Below are positions 35,650-44,255 of a DNA stretch of 64,000 nt, piece by piece. Origin of the DNA: Palsa-504 sp963839095. GTDB taxonomy: Bacteria; Actinomycetota; Actinomycetes; Streptosporangiales; Streptosporangiaceae. Numbering within the stretch: position 1 is the first letter of the stretch; each line of letters opens with the position of its first letter. The position numbers were made by a program, and so were the translations under genes. Below the pieces are notes generated by a model, which worked only from the letters and a program-made list of their open reading frames with translations, did not search any database and was not told where the DNA came from. Location: NCBI GenBank assembly GCA_963839095.1, contig CAWIUF010000018.1, positions 62,001 through 126,000 on the forward strand. The letters are read 5' to 3'.

Positions 35650-37509
35650 GTGCCGTCCGTTTCACGTCCGCCCCTCGCCACCGCCCACGAGGCTCCGCTG
35701 CGGGCGGGACCCCGCTATAAGTGGGTCGCGCTGTCCAACACCACGCTCGGCATGCTGATGGCCACGATCAACTCCTCCATCATGCTGATCGCGCTGCCGG
35801 ACATCTTCCGCGGCATCGGCGTCAACCCGCTCCAGCCGGGGAACACCACCCTGCTGCTCTGGCTGCTGATGGGCTATCTGGTGGTCACGGCGGTGCTGGT
35901 GGTCAGCTTCGGGCGGCTGGGCGACATGTTCGGCCGGGTGCGGATGTTCAACCTCGGCTTCGCGATCTTCGCCGTGTTCTCCATCCTGCTCTCGGTGACC
36001 TGGCTGCACGGCACCGCCGCCGCCTGGTGGCTGATCGGGATGCGGATCCTGCAGGCCGTCGGCGGCGCGATGCTGATGGCCAACTCCAGCGCGATCCTGA
36101 CCGACGCGTTCCCGGCCAACGAGCGCGGGCTCGCGCTCGGGCTCAACCAGGTGGCCGGCATCGCCGGCTCGTTCATCGGCCTGGTGCTCGGCGGCCTGCT
36201 CGGCCCGGTCGACTGGCGGCTGGTGTTCCTGGTCTCGGTGCCGTTCGGCGTGCTCGGCACCATCTGGTCGTACCTGAAGCTGCAGGAACGCGGCATCAGG
36301 AAGCCCGCCTCGCTCGACTGGTGGGGCAACGTGACCTTCGCCGCGGGCCTGATCGCGATCCTGGTCGGCATCACCTACGGCATCCAGCCCTACGGGGGTC
36401 ACACCATGGGCTGGACCAGCCCGCTGGTGCTGACGCTGATCTTCGGCGGCCTGGCCGTGCTGATCGCCTTCTGCGTGATCGAGACGCGGGTCGCCGAGCC
36501 GATGTTCCGGCTGTCGCTGTTCCGGATCCGGCCGTTCACCGCCGGGAACCTGGCCTCGCTGCTGTCCGGCCTGGGCCGCGGCGGCCTGATGTTCATCCTG
36601 ATCATCTGGCTGCAGGGCATCTACCTGCCGATCCACGGCTACAGCTTCGAGCGCACCCCGTTGTGGGCCGGGATCGCCATGCTCCCGCTGACCGTCGGCT
36701 TCCTCATCGCCGGCCCGGCTTCGGGCTGGCTGTCCGACCGGTTCGGCGCGCGGCCCTTCGCCACCGGCGGGATGGTCGTGGCAGCCATCTCGTTCGTCCT
36801 GCTCGAGCTCTTGCCGGTCAACTTCGAGTACTGGCAGTTCGCGCTGATCCTGCTGATGAACGGGATCGGCATGGGCCTGTTCGCCTCGCCCAACCGGGCC
36901 GGCATCATGAACAGCCTGCCGCCGGACCAGCGCGGCGTCGGCGCCGGCATGAGCGCGACGTTCCAGAACTCCGCCATGGTCCTGTCGATCGGCATCTTCT
37001 TCACGCTGATCATCCTGGGCCTGTCCTCGTCCCTGCCGGCCGCCCTCAACCACGGCCTGACCGCTCAGGGCGTCTCGGCCGCCGACGCGGCCCGGCTGGC
37101 CGCGCTGCCGCCGGTGTCGATCATGTTCGCCGCCCTGCTCGGTTACAACCCGATCGGCACCCTGCTCGGCCCGGCCCTGGCCAAGCTGCCCGCCAGCCAC
37201 GCCGCCTACCTCACCGGGCACTCCTTCTTCCCGTCGCTGATCTCGGCGCCGTTCCAGCAGGGCCTGGACATCGCGTTCGACTTCGCGATCGCGGCCTGCC
37301 TGGTCGCGGCGCTGGCGTCGCTACTGCGCGGCCGCCGGTACGTGCACGAGGAGCACGGTTCCGCTTCCGCTTCCGCTTCGGCGGAGGCCGATGCCGAGGC
37401 CGAGGCCGAGATCACTGCCTCAGGTGACGACCTGGAAGGTGGCGAGGGTGGGGTCCTCCGCGTAGGCGATCCGGCCCCCGTCCGCGGCCACCTCGCGCAG
37501 CGCCGCTAG
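35650..37509 (+). CDS. MFS transporter, DHA2 family (drug exporter type)
   Basis: A membrane protein of about 619 residues with 14 predicted TM helices. Visible signatures are LDxxxx-like start ALSNTTLGMLMATINSSIMLIALPDI, motif A VSFGRLGDMFGRVRMFN, ILQAVGGAMLMANSSAILTDAFPANERGLALGLNQVAGIAGSFIGLVLGGLL (motif C region), and a second motif-A-like GWLSDRFGARPFA. DHA2 proteins export drugs by proton antiport. GTG 35650 is favoured because GGAGGA is six bases upstream; ATG 35644 and GTG 35599 are in frame. The C-terminus is a low-complexity Ser-Ala/Glu-Ala tail made by hexamer repeats. The end overlaps the convergent decarboxylase by 90 bp, which may mean that the last 30 codons are out of frame. 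Confidence 0.9.
   Translation: MPSVSRPPLATAHEAPLRAGPRYKWVALSNTTLGMLMATINSSIMLIALPDIFRGIGVNPLQPGNTTLLLWLLMGYLVVTAVLVVSFGRLGDMFGRVRMFNLGFAIFAVFSILLSVTWLHGTAAAWWLIGMRILQAVGGAMLMANSSAILTDAFPANERGLALGLNQVAGIAGSFIGLVLGGLLGPVDWRLVFLVSVPFGVLGTIWSYLKLQERGIRKPASLDWWGNVTFAAGLIAILVGITYGIQPYGGHTMGWTSPLVLTLIFGGLAVLIAFCVIETRVAEPMFRLSLFRIRPFTAGNLASLLSGLGRGGLMFILIIWLQGIYLPIHGYSFERTPLWAGIAMLPLTVGFLIAGPASGWLSDRFGARPFATGGMVVAAISFVLLELLPVNFEYWQFALILLMNGIGMGLFASPNRAGIMNSLPPDQRGVGAGMSATFQNSAMVLSIGIFFTLIILGLSSSLPAALNHGLTAQGVSAADAARLAALPPVSIMFAALLGYNPIGTLLGPALAKLPASHAAYLTGHSFFPSLISAPFQQGLDIAFDFAIAACLVAALASLLRGRRYVHEEHGSASASASAEADAEAEAEITASGDDLEGGEGGVLRVGDPAPVRGHLAQRR
37359..37413. repeat. Hexanucleotide repeats in the MFS tail
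   Basis: TTCCGC repeats at 37359-37376 followed by TTCGGC, then GCCGAG-type units to about 37413. They encode an alternating Ser-Ala and Glu-Ala tail after the last TM helix. Slippage-prone. Confidence 0.8.
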
Positions 37510-38877
37510 CGCCTCGGCCGTGATGAGCTCGCCCGGCGCCAGCACCGGCACGCCGGGCGGGTACGGCGCCACCAGCTCGGCGCTGATCCGGCCGACGGCG
37601 GCGTCGGCCGGGACGGTCTCGTTCGGCGCGAAGAACGCCTCGCGGGGAGCCAGCACCGTCTGCGGCCGCACTGTCCAGGCGGCGGTCGCGGCCGGGCGGC
37701 GCGGCTCGCCGCGGTGCCGCTCGATCACGGCGATCAGCTCCTCGGTGAACACCGCGACCTGCTCCTCGTCGTCGGCCATCGTCACGATGGGCACGATGGT
37801 GTCCCGGTCGCCCATCTCGACCGGCATGCCCGCGGCGATCAGGCCCGCCTCCACCAGGCCGCCGTGCGCTCCGGTCCCGGCCAGCAGCACGACCAGCTTG
37901 GCCGGGTCGACCCCGGGCCCGTCGAGCACGTCCACCCCCGGCACCTCGCGGAGCCGCTTGCGGGCCGCGGCCACGCCGCGCAGCAGCCGTCCGCAGAGCC
38001 GCTCCCCGTCCCGGGCCAGCAGCGCCCGGGACGCGTCGATGCTGGCGTAGATCGACCCGGCCGGGCTGGTGGTGTGGGTGGCGTCGAAGGCGCGCTCCAG
38101 CCGGGCCCGGTCCAGCCGCTCGGTCCTGGCCAGCACCAGCGCGCCCTGAGTGTAGGCCGGCAGCGTCTTGTGCGCGCTGGTCACCAGGCCGTCCGCGCCC
38201 GCCGCGATCGCGTGGGCCGGAAGGTCCGGGTGGAAGCCGAGATAGGCCGCCCAGGCCTGGTCGACGATCAGCGGCACCCCCGCCTCGTGCGCCGCCCGGG
38301 CGTGCCCGGCCAGGTCGCCGGTAGTGCCGACGTAAGACGGGTCACCGAGGATCACGCCGCAGGCGTCCGGATGCGCGGCCAGCGCGTCCCGTACCGTCTG
38401 CACCGCCACCGCGGCCGGCAGCCCGGTGCCGGGGTCGACCTCGGGCCGCACCCAGACCGGCCGCAGCCCCGCCATCACCAGGCCGAGCAGCAGCGACCGG
38501 TGCAGCGTCCTGGTGATGATCACTTCCTGGCCCGGCTGCCCGAGAGCCAGGCAGAACGTCTGGTTGCCGTGGGTCGACCCGGCCACCGAGAACCGGCACC
38601 AGTCGGCGCCCCACAGCGCGGCCGCCCGCTCCTCGGCGTCGACCCGCAGCCGGTCGGCGTGCTTGATGGGCGCGAGCGCGCCGTAAAGCGGCGCGTCCCC
38701 CGCGTTCACCGCGCCGGTCAGATCCTGGCGCTGCTTGTGGCCCGGCGTGGTCATCGGGGCCACCCGCCCGGCCTCGACCAGGCCCATCCAGTCCAGCCAG
38801 GCGGCCAGCAGCGGGGCGTCGGCGGCCAGGCCGAGCGGGTCGCGCGGATCGTTCGGCTCAGGAGTGCTCTTGATCAC
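37420..38877 (-). CDS. PLP-dependent Orn/Lys/Arg decarboxylase-like protein
   Basis: About 485 residues of the fold-type I Orn/Lys/Arg decarboxylase family. After WLDWMGLVEAGRVAPMTTPGHKQRQDLTG come GSTHGNQTFCLAL (cofactor phosphate), GVILGDPSYVGTTGDL, the Asp in LIVDQAWAAYLGFHP, and the PLP-lysine in TSAHKTLPAYTQGALVLA, the diagnostic SxHK motif. The C-terminal domain ends AYPPGVPVLAPGE and a short strand. It lacks the N-terminal wing domain of E. coli LdcI/CadA, like the compact actinobacterial and Bacillus SpeA-type forms. The frame is open to 39252, but the Arg/Pro-rich extension is not protein-like; GTG 38877 is chosen. The amino-acid substrate is undetermined. Confidence 0.9.
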   Translation of the reverse strand: MIKSTPEPNDPRDPLGLAADAPLLAAWLDWMGLVEAGRVAPMTTPGHKQRQDLTGAVNAGDAPLYGALAPIKHADRLRVDAEERAAALWGADWCRFSVAGSTHGNQTFCLALGQPGQEVIITRTLHRSLLLGLVMAGLRPVWVRPEVDPGTGLPAAVAVQTVRDALAAHPDACGVILGDPSYVGTTGDLAGHARAAHEAGVPLIVDQAWAAYLGFHPDLPAHAIAAGADGLVTSAHKTLPAYTQGALVLARTERLDRARLERAFDATHTTSPAGSIYASIDASRALLARDGERLCGRLLRGVAAARKRLREVPGVDVLDGPGVDPAKLVVLLAGTGAHGGLVEAGLIAAGMPVEMGDRDTIVPIVTMADDEEQVAVFTEELIAVIERHRGEPRRPAATAAWTVRPQTVLAPREAFFAPNETVPADAAVGRISAELVAPYPPGVPVLAPGELITAEALAALREVAADGGRIAYAEDPTLATFQVVT

Positions 38878-39108
38878 CTGTCTAGTGTCAGGCAGGACCA
38901 GCCGCGCCGCGCGCCGGCCCCAGCGCAGCCGCGCGCCCGGGCACCGCCGGGGCAGCCTGCGCTCCGCGGCGGCGGATCCCCAGGCGCCGTGCCCTGGGAC
39001 AGCGGCGCCGTGACCGGCGGTTATCCGCGTCGGAAACGCGCTGTGTCGAAGATCGCTTCTCGACGGGTGAGGTCTCGGGCGGATGGCGGTTCTCGGGCGG
39101 GTGGTGCG

Positions 39109-39142
39109 CTCCCCCTGGCCGGGACGAGCCCGGCCAGGGGAG
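39109..39142 (-). terminator. Strong hairpin after the DUF3618 gene
   Basis: 39109-39123 and 39129-39142 form a 14-bp GC-rich stem with one bulged C and a 5-base loop (core TGGCCGGG/CCCGGCCA). It lies ten bases beyond the minus-strand stop of the DUF3618 gene, as a terminator would. Confidence 0.75.
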
Positions 39143-39151
39143 CTCAGCCGG

Positions 39152-39451
39152 TTAAGCCTTGCGGCGGCGCCGGCGGACCAGGGCCGAGCCGACGACGATG
39201 GCGCCCGCGGCGGCGGCCGCGACCGGCCAGCGACGCTGGGCGTGGCGGCCACCGCGGGCCGGGCGGCCCTCGGCCAGGCGGCGCTCGCGCAGCTGCGCGG
39301 CCGCCTCGGTGGCCCGGTCCTTCATCTCGGTGGCCTTAGCGCGGGCCCTGGCCCGCACGTCCGCCCGGGCGGTCAGCTCTTCCACGGTGTCGCCGAGGTG
39401 CTCCCGGGTCCGCTCGATCTCCTGCTGAATTTCTATTTCCGGTGCCGTCAT
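39152..39451 (-). CDS. DUF3618 domain membrane protein
   Basis: A 99-residue protein: IEIQQEIERTREHLGDTVEELTARADVRARARAKATEMKDR is the DUF3618 signature (IExTRxxLGxTVxxL-KADVKAR). An Ala/Arg-rich amphipathic helix and a short C-terminal TM segment (WPVAAAAAGAIVVGSALV) ending in a run of Arg/Lys follow. In actinomycetes such proteins sit with phage-holin-type and YtxH-like envelope proteins; here the gene is alone. Molecular role unknown. A hairpin terminator follows. Confidence 0.87.
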   Translation of the reverse strand: MTAPEIEIQQEIERTREHLGDTVEELTARADVRARARAKATEMKDRATEAAAQLRERRLAEGRPARGGRHAQRRWPVAAAAAGAIVVGSALVRRRRRKA

Positions 39452-39773
39452 CGATGCACCCTTTCCTTAGGTTTTCTGCAAATTCTCTCAGCATCGGCTG
39501 ACCGCACCATGGATCGGCGCGGGCCAGCCAGGCAGTCGCATCGCCGCTGCTAGCGATGATCGCGCACGCTAGCCGGCTGCCATCGTCACAGACAGCCACC
39601 ACGCCGTCAGCTGGTTATTTGCGGTCTGACAACTTCTATCCGGCGGGGGTGAACCGCGGGCAATGCGGGTACGTTCCGGGAACAGCGCCGCATTCACCTG
39701 GCACCGGCCGCGGGTGGCTCTCGTGCCGCCCCGGACCTGTACCATTACGGATGAAGGCGTCATACTTGACACA

Positions 39774-40475
39774 ATGTATGCCCCTACGTGGAGGTCGCAC
39801 CTCTTGGCGAGCAAGGCCCACCGCGTCGTACAGGGCCTCGTCGGGGGTTGTGCGCTACTCCTCGGGGTCACGCTGACCGGATGCGCGGCGCCGCAGTTCA
39901 CCTATGTAGCCAACTCCGGGACCGCCGGCACCAGCACGTACTTCAAGGTTCCGTACGGCTGGCACAAGATCAGTGATTCCGCGCTGAGCAGCGAGCTGAA
40001 GACCGCCACTGGGGGCTCCGGTGCCGGCTGGACGGCCGCCTACGAGGCCGGACACAAGCCCACGGCCAATGATTTCCTGGCCTTCGGGACCGCCCACCCG
40101 TTCGTGTTCGCCGAGGTCGGCCAGCTCAACTCGACGGCGAGCAACTCGCTGTCCTACGACACCCTGCGCGACTTCTTCCTCCCGGTCACCTCGACCGCAC
40201 GGACGAGCGCGGCCACCCAGGGGTTCCCGCTCACCGGCTTCAAGCAGATCCGGGACCAGACGCTGTCGCTCAGCCAGGGCGTGCACGGGGTCCGGGAAAC
40301 CTTCGATTACACCTTCACCGGCAACGTCACCGACACGTTCGATGAGGTCGCCCTGACCAACGCCGACCAGACCGTCGTCTACCTACTCGTGCTGCACTGC
40401 ACAACCAGTTGCTATAGCAGCGACCAGTCAGAGATCAACGACGTGATGTCGTCGTTCACCATCAGGAGCTCGTGA
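39774..40475 (+). CDS. Putative lipoprotein, first gene of an FtsH-like operon
   Basis: A 233-residue secreted protein. After SKAHRVVQ the hydrophobic segment GLVGGCALLLGVTLTGC ends in a lipobox (LTGC), so the mature protein would be lipid-anchored outside the membrane. The mature part has no domain I recognise; YFKVPYGWHKISDSAL and VRETFDYTFTGNVTDTFDEVALTNADQTVVYLLVLHC resemble the small PsbP/LpqN-like lipoproteins that bind or sense extracellular ligands (weak inference). ATG 39774 or a downstream TTG that follows GGAGG could be the start. The TGA overlaps the ATG of the next gene (TGATG), so the FtsH-like protease is translationally coupled to it. Confidence 0.75.
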   Translation: MYAPTWRSHLLASKAHRVVQGLVGGCALLLGVTLTGCAAPQFTYVANSGTAGTSTYFKVPYGWHKISDSALSSELKTATGGSGAGWTAAYEAGHKPTANDFLAFGTAHPFVFAEVGQLNSTASNSLSYDTLRDFFLPVTSTARTSAATQGFPLTGFKQIRDQTLSLSQGVHGVRETFDYTFTGNVTDTFDEVALTNADQTVVYLLVLHCTTSCYSSDQSEINDVMSSFTIRSS

Positions 40476-43012
40476 TGGATAAGTCCCAGCCCCCGGACAT
40501 TATCGCCGCAGGACCACCGGGGGCCCCGCCACCTCCGCCGCCGCCACCACCCAGCGGGCGGCCGAGAGACGATGACCGGCTGACCCGGAAGCCGCTGGCG
40601 ATATGGGACAGGATCAAGTTCCTGCTCCTGCTTACCCTGCTGTGGTTCATCCTGGTCTGGTCGTCCATGGCCAACAACCCGCTCACCGGGTTCTCGGACG
40701 CGGCGAAGCTCCAGCTGCGCACGGGCTGGTGGGTGTTCATCCTGCTCGGCCTGGAGGTCATCCGGCAGGTTCACTTCTTTATCAGCGAGCGCTCGGCGGG
40801 TTACCACAGGTTCTGGGCCGATACCTTCTTCGGCGGCTTCGAGCGGTCCAGCCAGCGACGCGTCTCCGACTGGTCCCGGTTCCGCATCCGGCGCGTCGTG
40901 ACCTGGGTGCTGTGGATCGCGATCATCGCCACCGTGACCGGCAAGATCATCCACACCACGCCGATCCTGGCGCTGCTCCGCGGCCCTCAGCTGATCTGGC
41001 ACGTGCTGCCGTTCGTGATCCAGATCGCCTTCACGCTCCTGTTCGTCGTGCTCCAGTTCGTCGCCCTGTTCTGGTTCATGTCCCGGGGCGGCGTGGACGT
41101 CTACTACCCCGACGACATCAAGACCAGGTTCTCCGACGTCTGGGGTCAGGATCACGTGCTCCAGCGGGTCAAGGAGAACATCATCTTCCTGGAGAATCCC
41201 GAGCTGGTCGAGGACCGCGGTGGCTACGTGCCGGGCGGCCTGCTGCTGTGGGGGCCGCCGGGAACCGGCAAGACGCTGATGGCCGAGGCGGTGGCCGGCG
41301 AGACCGGCCGGCCGTACGTGTTCGTCGACCCGGGCGCCTTCATCAACATGTTCATGGGCGTCGGCATCCTCAAGGTGAAGTCCCTGTTCCGCAAGCTGCG
41401 GAAGCTCGCGCTGCGGTACGGCGGCGTGATCGTGTTCTTCGACGAGGCCGACTCGCTGGGCAACCGCGGCCAGCTGAGCCAGGGCGGCGGCGTGGGCGGC
41501 GGGCCCGGTACCGCAACCCCCGCGCCGTTCGCGGTCGCGGGCTGCCACGGATTCTCCTACCTGTCCGAGGACACCCGCCGCATGCTGACCCAGGAGGCGA
41601 TGGCCTCCCAGATCAGCGAGGAGCCGGGCAGCCGGAGGAACCGGCAGATGGTCGGAGGGATGATGGGCGGCGGCGGCGGGGGCGGCATGGGCACGCTGCA
41701 GGCCCTGCTCACCGAGCTTTCCGGTCTCAAGAAGCCGCGTGGCTTCGTCAACCGCTACGTGCGGCGGATCTTCGGCATGCGGCCGAAGCCGCCGCCCAAG
41801 TACCGGATCCTGGTCATGATGGCCACCAACATGCCGTCGGCGCTGGACGAGGCGCTGCTGCGCCCGGGCCGCATCGACCGGATCTACAAGGTGGGCTACC
41901 CGTCCAAGGCCGGCCGGATCCGCACCTACGAGGGCTACTTCTCCAAGGTGCAGCATGAGCTGACCGAGGAGAACCTGGACAAGCTGGCCACGATCACGCC
42001 GTACGCGACCGGCGCGACCATCAAGGACCTGGTCAACGAGTCCCTCATCACCGCGATCAGGAACGGCCGGGACGTCATCACCTGGCCGGACGTGATCAAG
42101 GCCAAGCAGCTCAAGGAACTCGGGCCGCCCGAGGATGTCGAGTACATCGAGCGCGAGCGGCACGCCGTCGCCGTGCACGAGGCCTGCCACGCGCTGGTCG
42201 CGTTCCGGACCAGGCAGCACATGGAGATCGACATCGCCACCATCGAGAAGGGCAGCGACTACCTCGGCATGGTGGCCAGCATCCCGCCCGAGGACCAGTT
42301 CACCCGGTGGCGCAGCGAGTACGAGACCGACATCCTGGTGTCGCTGGCGTCGCTGGCGGGCGAGCGGATGTTCTTCGACCAGGACAGCTCCTCGGGCGTG
42401 TCCGGGGACCTGGAGTCCGCGACCGCGGTCGCCTCGTTCATGGAGGGCTTCTGGGGCATGGGCACCACGGTGTCCTCGTACTCCACGGCCCGGCGGCTCG
42501 AGGTCGGCTCGCCGGGTGGCGGCCGGGGCGGCGGCGCGCTGAAGAAGGGTGAGAATCCCGAGCTGCAGGTCAGGCGCGCGCTGGCGGACCGGATCGAGGA
42601 CAAGCTGAATACGCTGCTCAGCCGGGTCGAGGAGATCCTCAAGGAGGACCGGAACCACGTCCTGGCCCTGGCCCACGCGCTGGAGACGCACAAGACGCTG
42701 AGCGGCGAGGACATCGTCGCGGTCATGGAGCACACCCGCGGCCCGCTGGTGGACGGCACCCCGTACGGTGACGAGAGCTTCCTGGCCTCGCTCAGCGACT
42801 ATCACCTGGCGGCTGCCCGCGCCCACCGCGAGCACAGCCAGGAGGGGCTGAACCTGCCGAAGTCGGAGCCGGTGGCCGCGTCGGTCTCACCGTGGGCGTC
42901 CGGAGTGATCCTGGCCGATGACCCGCCCGGGCTGAACGGGCACACGGAGAACGGCTACAACGCGGAGAACGGATATAACCCGGAGAACGGGCACAACCCG
43001 GAGTCGTCCTGA
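40475..43012 (+). CDS. FtsH-like AAA+ zinc metalloprotease with four TM helices
   Basis: An 845-residue protein. A Pro-rich N-terminus (residues 13-30) is followed by four hydrophobic segments (about 47-63, 85-97, 141-157, 178-202) instead of FtsH's two TMs and periplasmic domain. The AAA core has Walker A GPPGTGKT (260-267), Walker B GVIVFFDEAD (about 316-325) and a second-region-of-homology arginine in LLRPGRIDRIYKV. A 100-residue Gly-rich insert (GGGVGGGPG, MMGGGGGGGMG) splits the AAA large domain. The protease domain has HEACH at 568-572 and the third zinc ligand in GDLESATAVASF. The C-terminus carries three ENGYN-type repeats. It probably degrades membrane proteins. AGGAGC precedes the ATG. 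Confidence 0.9.
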   Translation: MDKSQPPDIIAAGPPGAPPPPPPPPPSGRPRDDDRLTRKPLAIWDRIKFLLLLTLLWFILVWSSMANNPLTGFSDAAKLQLRTGWWVFILLGLEVIRQVHFFISERSAGYHRFWADTFFGGFERSSQRRVSDWSRFRIRRVVTWVLWIAIIATVTGKIIHTTPILALLRGPQLIWHVLPFVIQIAFTLLFVVLQFVALFWFMSRGGVDVYYPDDIKTRFSDVWGQDHVLQRVKENIIFLENPELVEDRGGYVPGGLLLWGPPGTGKTLMAEAVAGETGRPYVFVDPGAFINMFMGVGILKVKSLFRKLRKLALRYGGVIVFFDEADSLGNRGQLSQGGGVGGGPGTATPAPFAVAGCHGFSYLSEDTRRMLTQEAMASQISEEPGSRRNRQMVGGMMGGGGGGGMGTLQALLTELSGLKKPRGFVNRYVRRIFGMRPKPPPKYRILVMMATNMPSALDEALLRPGRIDRIYKVGYPSKAGRIRTYEGYFSKVQHELTEENLDKLATITPYATGATIKDLVNESLITAIRNGRDVITWPDVIKAKQLKELGPPEDVEYIERERHAVAVHEACHALVAFRTRQHMEIDIATIEKGSDYLGMVASIPPEDQFTRWRSEYETDILVSLASLAGERMFFDQDSSSGVSGDLESATAVASFMEGFWGMGTTVSSYSTARRLEVGSPGGGRGGGALKKGENPELQVRRALADRIEDKLNTLLSRVEEILKEDRNHVLALAHALETHKTLSGEDIVAVMEHTRGPLVDGTPYGDESFLASLSDYHLAAARAHREHSQEGLNLPKSEPVAASVSPWASGVILADDPPGLNGHTENGYNAENGYNPENGHNPESS
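42947..43000. repeat. Three 18-bp repeats at the end of the FtsH-like gene
   Basis: Three in-frame 18-bp units at 42947-42964, 42965-42982 and 42983-43000 encode ENGYNA, ENGYNP and ENGHNP just before the C-terminal ESS. This hydrophilic tail is absent from ordinary FtsH. Confidence 0.85.
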
Positions 43013-43467
43013 TCCACGCCGATCTGCGGGCCCGGGTCAACCTGGCCAACGGATCGACGCTGGCCGGGCTGGGCGTCGCCGCCGTGGGCGGCGCCCGGGT
43101 GACCCGGGGCCCGGACCGGCTGTTCGTCGGCACCGGGTACCGGCTCCCGGTGCCGCCCGCGCCCGCGTTCTGCCTGGGCAACGTCGTCATCACCCGGATG
43201 GCCGGGCTGACGCCTGAACTGCTGCGGCACGAGGCGCGGCACGCCACCCAGTACGCCTGCTGCGGCGGGGTGCTGATGGTGCCGTTGTACCTGGTGGCGG
43301 CGGCTGCGTCCTGGGTGCTGACCGGGGACACCGGCGCGAAGAACGTGTTCGAGCGGCGGGCTGGCCTAGCCGACGGCGGCTACACCGACAAGCCGCTGCG
43401 GCCCCTGATGCGGCGGGCGGCCTTGCGCCGGCCCGCGGCCTCATCGGTGACGCCGCCTCATCGATGA
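43009..43467 (+). CDS. Small HExxH-motif membrane protein
   Basis: About 152 residues in the frame from a CTG at 43009 (GGAG six bases upstream) or, conservatively, 127 residues from GTG 43084; upstream of 43009 the frame is closed by TAA near 42976. It contains FCLGNVVITRMAGLTPELLRHEARHATQYA, where HEARH fits a gluzincin-type HExxH zinc site, a hydrophobic helix CCGGVLMVPLYLVAAAASWVLTG, and FERRAGLADGGY, whose Glu could be the third ligand. I know of related uncharacterised actinobacterial proteins but no function. The frame overlaps the FtsH-like stop, so the two are coupled. It may be a minimal protease or an adaptor for the upstream protease. Confidence 0.68.
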   Translation: MIHADLRARVNLANGSTLAGLGVAAVGGARVTRGPDRLFVGTGYRLPVPPAPAFCLGNVVITRMAGLTPELLRHEARHATQYACCGGVLMVPLYLVAAAASWVLTGDTGAKNVFERRAGLADGGYTDKPLRPLMRRAALRRPAASSVTPPHR

Positions 43468-43495
43468 CGCAGCCTCATGCCAGTGACGCGGCCTC
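43448..43495. repeat. Triple TGACGCNGCCTC repeat
   Basis: Three copies at 43448-43459, 43465-43476 and 43484-43495, spaced 17 and 19 bp, run across the stop codon of the HExxH gene to the edge of the convergent gene. Probably slippage-derived. Confidence 0.75.
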
Positions 43496-43496
43496 G

Positions 43497-44243
43497 TCAG
43501 TGGCTGAGCCCGGCTAGCAGGCCGCGGCGGGCGGCCCCCTCCCGGGCTGGCTTTAGCCTGACCTGCCGGATCGACCGCCAGCCCTTCCCGGTGAGCAGGA
43601 ATTCCCCGGCCGCGGGCAGCGCCGCGATCCCGTTCATCATGGCCTGCGGATCCGCGTACCGTTCGGCGGCCGGGCGGGCGTTGACGATATCGGTGACCTC
43701 GCCGCTGGCCGGGTCGATGCCGGCCAGGTAGTGCGTGCCCGCGACGTTGGCCCAGATCGTCCCCGCCGACCAGGCCAGGTCGTTCAGGCCGGACACCCGC
43801 TGGCCGTCGCAGCGGACGTGGATCACCGCGCGCGGCGCCAGGGTCTCCGGGTCGCGCCAGACCAGCTCGCTGCTCCCGTCGCTGGTCACGACCGAGCCGT
43901 CGACCGAGCCGTCGGCGGCGCAGATGCCCCAGCCCTGGCGGTTGTACCGCACCTGGCCGGTCGGCTCGAGAGTGCGGGCGTCCCAGCGCAGCGCGACCCG
44001 TTCCTGCCAGGTCAGCTGCCAGATGACATCGCCCAGCCGGCAGATGCCCTCGCCGAACAGCGCCGCGGGCAGGGCCGTGCGCCGCTCGGCCTGGCCGTCA
44101 CCGAGCCGGTACCGGGACAGCGCGGAGGCCCCGTACAGCCCGGTGGACTCCCAGACCGTCCCGTCCTGTTCGATCAGCCCCTGGGTGAACCCCCGGCCGG
44201 GATGCTCGGCCCGCCGGATGACCACGGTCCGCCAGGTCCTCAT
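43497..44243 (-). CDS. Glutaminyl-peptide cyclotransferase (plant/bacterial type)
   Basis: A 248-residue protein of the five-bladed beta-propeller glutaminyl cyclase family. The motif block GFTQGLIEQDGTVWESTGLYGASALSRYRLGDGQ is the family hallmark (FTQGL, ESTGLYG), with FGEGICRLGDVIWQLTWQERVALRWD, LNDLAW and GTIWANVAG as later blades. It would convert N-terminal Gln to pyroglutamate. No signal peptide is apparent (MRTWRTVVIRRAEHPG), whereas plant enzymes are secreted. The start at 44243 is close to the transglutaminase stop at 44256, so the two minus-strand genes probably form an operon. Confidence 0.87.
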   Translation of the reverse strand: MRTWRTVVIRRAEHPGRGFTQGLIEQDGTVWESTGLYGASALSRYRLGDGQAERRTALPAALFGEGICRLGDVIWQLTWQERVALRWDARTLEPTGQVRYNRQGWGICAADGSVDGSVVTSDGSSELVWRDPETLAPRAVIHVRCDGQRVSGLNDLAWSAGTIWANVAGTHYLAGIDPASGEVTDIVNARPAAERYADPQAMMNGIAALPAAGEFLLTGKGWRSIRQVRLKPAREGAARRGLLAGLSH

Positions 44244-44255
44244 AGCACCACAACA

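Noticed and set aside
35662..37221. Minus-strand 519-codon frame across the MFS gene
   Set aside because: His/Gln/Arg-rich mirror of a membrane protein; the plus-strand TM helices and MFS motifs are decisive.
39760..39775. TTGACA box before the lipoprotein
   Set aside because: A good -35 hexamer is present at 39766, but no matching -10 lies at a suitable distance and it would start transcription inside the gene.
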